From NCBI GenBank assembly GCA_900548075.1, contig URJD01000133.1, forward strand, positions 1 to 5,403: a stretch of DNA of 5,403 bases, read 5' to 3'. Of the stretch, positions 4,605 through 5,403 are shown in pieces (within the stretch, counting starts at the first letter, position 1; every line of letters begins with the position of its first letter). A program made the position numbers and the translations under genes. The notes under the pieces are model-generated. The model saw nothing but the letters and a program-made list of their open reading frames with translations. It was not told the origin of the DNA and did not search any database. This DNA comes from an uncultured Collinsella sp. (GTDB lineage Bacteria; Actinomycetota; Coriobacteriia; Coriobacteriales; Coriobacteriaceae).

Positions 4605-5093
4605 ATGATCAGAAAAACCCTCGATACCGACATTCCCGCCGTCATGGCTATCTATGACACGGCCCGCGCCTTTATGCGCGCGCATGGCAACGCCACGCAG
4701 TGGCCCGAGGGCACGCCTTCTGCCGAGCAGCTGGCTGCCGATATCGCCGCCGGTGGCAGCTATGTGTGTGAAGTCGACGGCCGCGTGGTGGCGACGTTTG
4801 CCTTTTTACCGGGCCCGGACGAGTGCTATGACGTAATTGAGGACGGTCAATGGCGTAGCGACACTCCGTACGCCGTGCTGCACCGTGTGGCATCCGATGG
4901 CACCGTGCACGGTATCGCGGCTGCGATGTTTGCCTTTGCCAAGGAGCGTGCCGACCACCTGCGCATCGATACGCACCAGGACAATCTACCCATGCAGGGT
5001 GCAAGTATTAAGGCGGGGTTCGAGCGTGCCGGCGTCGTGTATGTGTCCGACGGCACCCCGCGCGTGGCGTTTGACTGGCTGCGTGAGGCATAA
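4605..5093 (+). CDS. GNAT family N-acetyltransferase
   Basis: The 162-residue product has the size and order of a GNAT acetyltransferase, a soluble enzyme moving an acetyl group from acetyl-CoA to an amine. The N-terminal I-R-K-T-L-D-T-D-I-P-A-V-M-A-I-Y-D (2-18) is the usual first strand and helix. The central strands are G-S-Y-V-C-E-V-D-G-R-V-V-A-T-F-A-F (51-67). A degenerate CoA-binding turn follows as D-G-T-V-H-G-I-A (98-105), lacking a clean Q/R-x-x-G-x-G. The end is the common R-I-D-T-H-x-D-N-x-P-M-Q...G-F (120-139) and G-T-P-R-V-A-F-D-W (150-158). The acceptor substrate cannot be inferred. The start is uncertain: GAGG at 4591-4594 lies 7 bp before GTG 4602 and 10 bp before ATG 4605. ATG 4605 is given here; GTG 4602 would add one residue. 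The unit ends at the hairpin at 5122-5159. Confidence 0.88.
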   Translation: MIRKTLDTDIPAVMAIYDTARAFMRAHGNATQWPEGTPSAEQLAADIAAGGSYVCEVDGRVVATFAFLPGPDECYDVIEDGQWRSDTPYAVLHRVASDGTVHGIAAAMFAFAKERADHLRIDTHQDNLPMQGASIKAGFERAGVVYVSDGTPRVAFDWLREA

Positions 5094-5121
5094 GAGCGGG
5101 GACGCGTGTCAACAATTTGCA

Positions 5122-5159
5122 CGAACGAAAATGGCCCCGGGTGGGGCCATTTTCGTTCG
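5122..5159. terminator. Strong bidirectional intrinsic terminator (17-bp perfect stem)
   Basis: Bases 5122-5138 and 5143-5159 are perfect reverse complements around the four-base loop GGGT. The inner stem is GGCCCC/GGGGCC, flanked by AAAAT on the left and ATTTT on the right, so each strand has a T-rich segment after the GC-rich stem. It lies 28 bp after the GNAT stop and separates that unit from the GTPase gene. Confidence 0.9.
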
Positions 5160-5257
5160 CTGACTGTTTTGCAAGCCGGCTTTCGCAAGGCGCGAACCTA
5201 CGAAAATCGCCGCGCGGCAACGCAGGGCGATGAGCTCGGTCGGGGGATAGGGCCCGC

Positions 5258-5286
5258 TTCGCCCGCCGGCCCGTAAATTGTATCAT
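5258..5286 (+). promoter_or_regulatory. Candidate promoter of the TetM-like GTPase gene
   Basis: TTCGCC (5258-5263) and TATCAT (5281-5286) are separated by 17 bp and match the sigma-70 hexamers at three and five positions respectively. Transcription would start near 5293, giving a leader of about 54 nt. The spacing and the local AT-rich dip (GTAAATTGTATCAT) support it. The preceding 5160-5257 stretch is GC-rich, holds short palindromes (AAGCCGGCTT at 5172-5181, GCCGCGCGGC near 5210) and no convincing gene. Confidence 0.45.
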
Positions 5287-5346
5287 CCAGTGTGGAATGA
5301 GGACGCCCGTTGCCGCGTGCGATGGGCTTGCAATAAGAGGAGAGCC

Positions 5347-5403
5347 ATGTCGAAGCAAGCGGTCGTTGGAATCTTGGCGCATGTCGATGCCGGCAAGACC
5401 ACG
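5347..5403 (+). CDS. N-terminal fragment, TetM/EF-G-like translational GTPase
   Basis: The last 57 bases encode 19 residues, MSKQAVVGILAHVDAGKTT, running off the window. G-x-L-A-H-V-D-A-G-K-T-T contains the P-loop (G1, A-H-V-D-A-G-K-T-T) of translational GTPases. The L-A-H-V-D wording is closer to TetM/TetO/TetW ribosomal protection proteins than to housekeeping EF-G (I-A-H-I-D). TetM-type proteins use GTP to eject tetracycline from the ribosomal A site. However, many Firmicutes and Coriobacteriia encode chromosomal TetM-like 'translation factor GTPases' with a V-V-G-I-L-A-H-V-D start that are not shown to give resistance, and this start fits those at least as well. GAGGAG at 5337-5342, four bases before the ATG, fixes the start. 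A resistance call should not be made from this fragment. Confidence 0.85.
   Translation, partial: MSKQAVVGILAHVDAGKTT

Noticed and set aside
5094..5121. GCGGGGACGCGTGTC as a further REP-like copy before the terminator
   Set aside because: Only the GGGGAC core matches; the flanking bases do not follow the other units.
5160..5346. tRNA, riboswitch or small ORF in the GTPase leader region
   Set aside because: No T-loop GGTTCGA pattern, no recognisable riboswitch core and no coding frame with a ribosome site; only short GC-rich palindromes.
1..5403. CRISPR array, defence island or complete insertion sequence
   Set aside because: No regularly spaced repeats, no Cas or nuclease-type proteins and no transposase are present.

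Overview
The window looks like chromosomal DNA from a high-GC gut actinobacterium of the Coriobacteriia, most plausibly Collinsella or a close relative. That is an inference from the roughly 60% GC composition, the codon usage, the strong AAGGAG-type ribosome binding sites, the style of the encoded proteins and GGGGAC-core intergenic repeats I associate with that group. No database was consulted.

Layout. 1-78 is the end of a plus-strand gene, probably a LysR-type regulator. 106-1488 (minus) is a complete MATE-family efflux transporter. 1489-1704 is intergenic and holds a cluster of GGGAC-core repeats (1556-1639). 1705-2517 (plus) is an RlmA-type 23S rRNA guanine-N1 methyltransferase. It is followed by a GGGAC-containing stem-loop (2517-2551) and a strong bidirectional terminator (2570-2603). 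2641-3042 (minus) is an unrecognised four-helix membrane protein whose upstream region carries several palindromes. 3274-3414 (plus) is a 46-residue single-pass membrane protein with a strong ribosome binding site. 3478-4182 (plus) is an RsmJ-like 16S rRNA methyltransferase. 4231-4527 (minus) is a small Cys/His protein resembling a zinc ribbon. 4605-5093 (plus) is a GNAT acetyltransferase, divergent from it across an 8-bp inverted repeat. A 17-bp perfect hairpin (5122-5159) ends that unit, and 5347-5403 is the first 19 codons of a TetM-like translational GTPase.

These are mostly single-gene transcription units in alternating orientation, not a long operon. A loose theme is the ribosome: a 23S rRNA methyltransferase, a 16S rRNA methyltransferase and a ribosome-acting GTPase lie within 3.7 kb, with a multidrug-type transporter beside them. 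I see no defence system, CRISPR array, tRNA, rRNA or complete mobile element. The less ordinary items are the uncalled small membrane protein, the repeats flanking rlmA, and the palindrome-rich promoter regions at 3066-3153 and 4553-4582.
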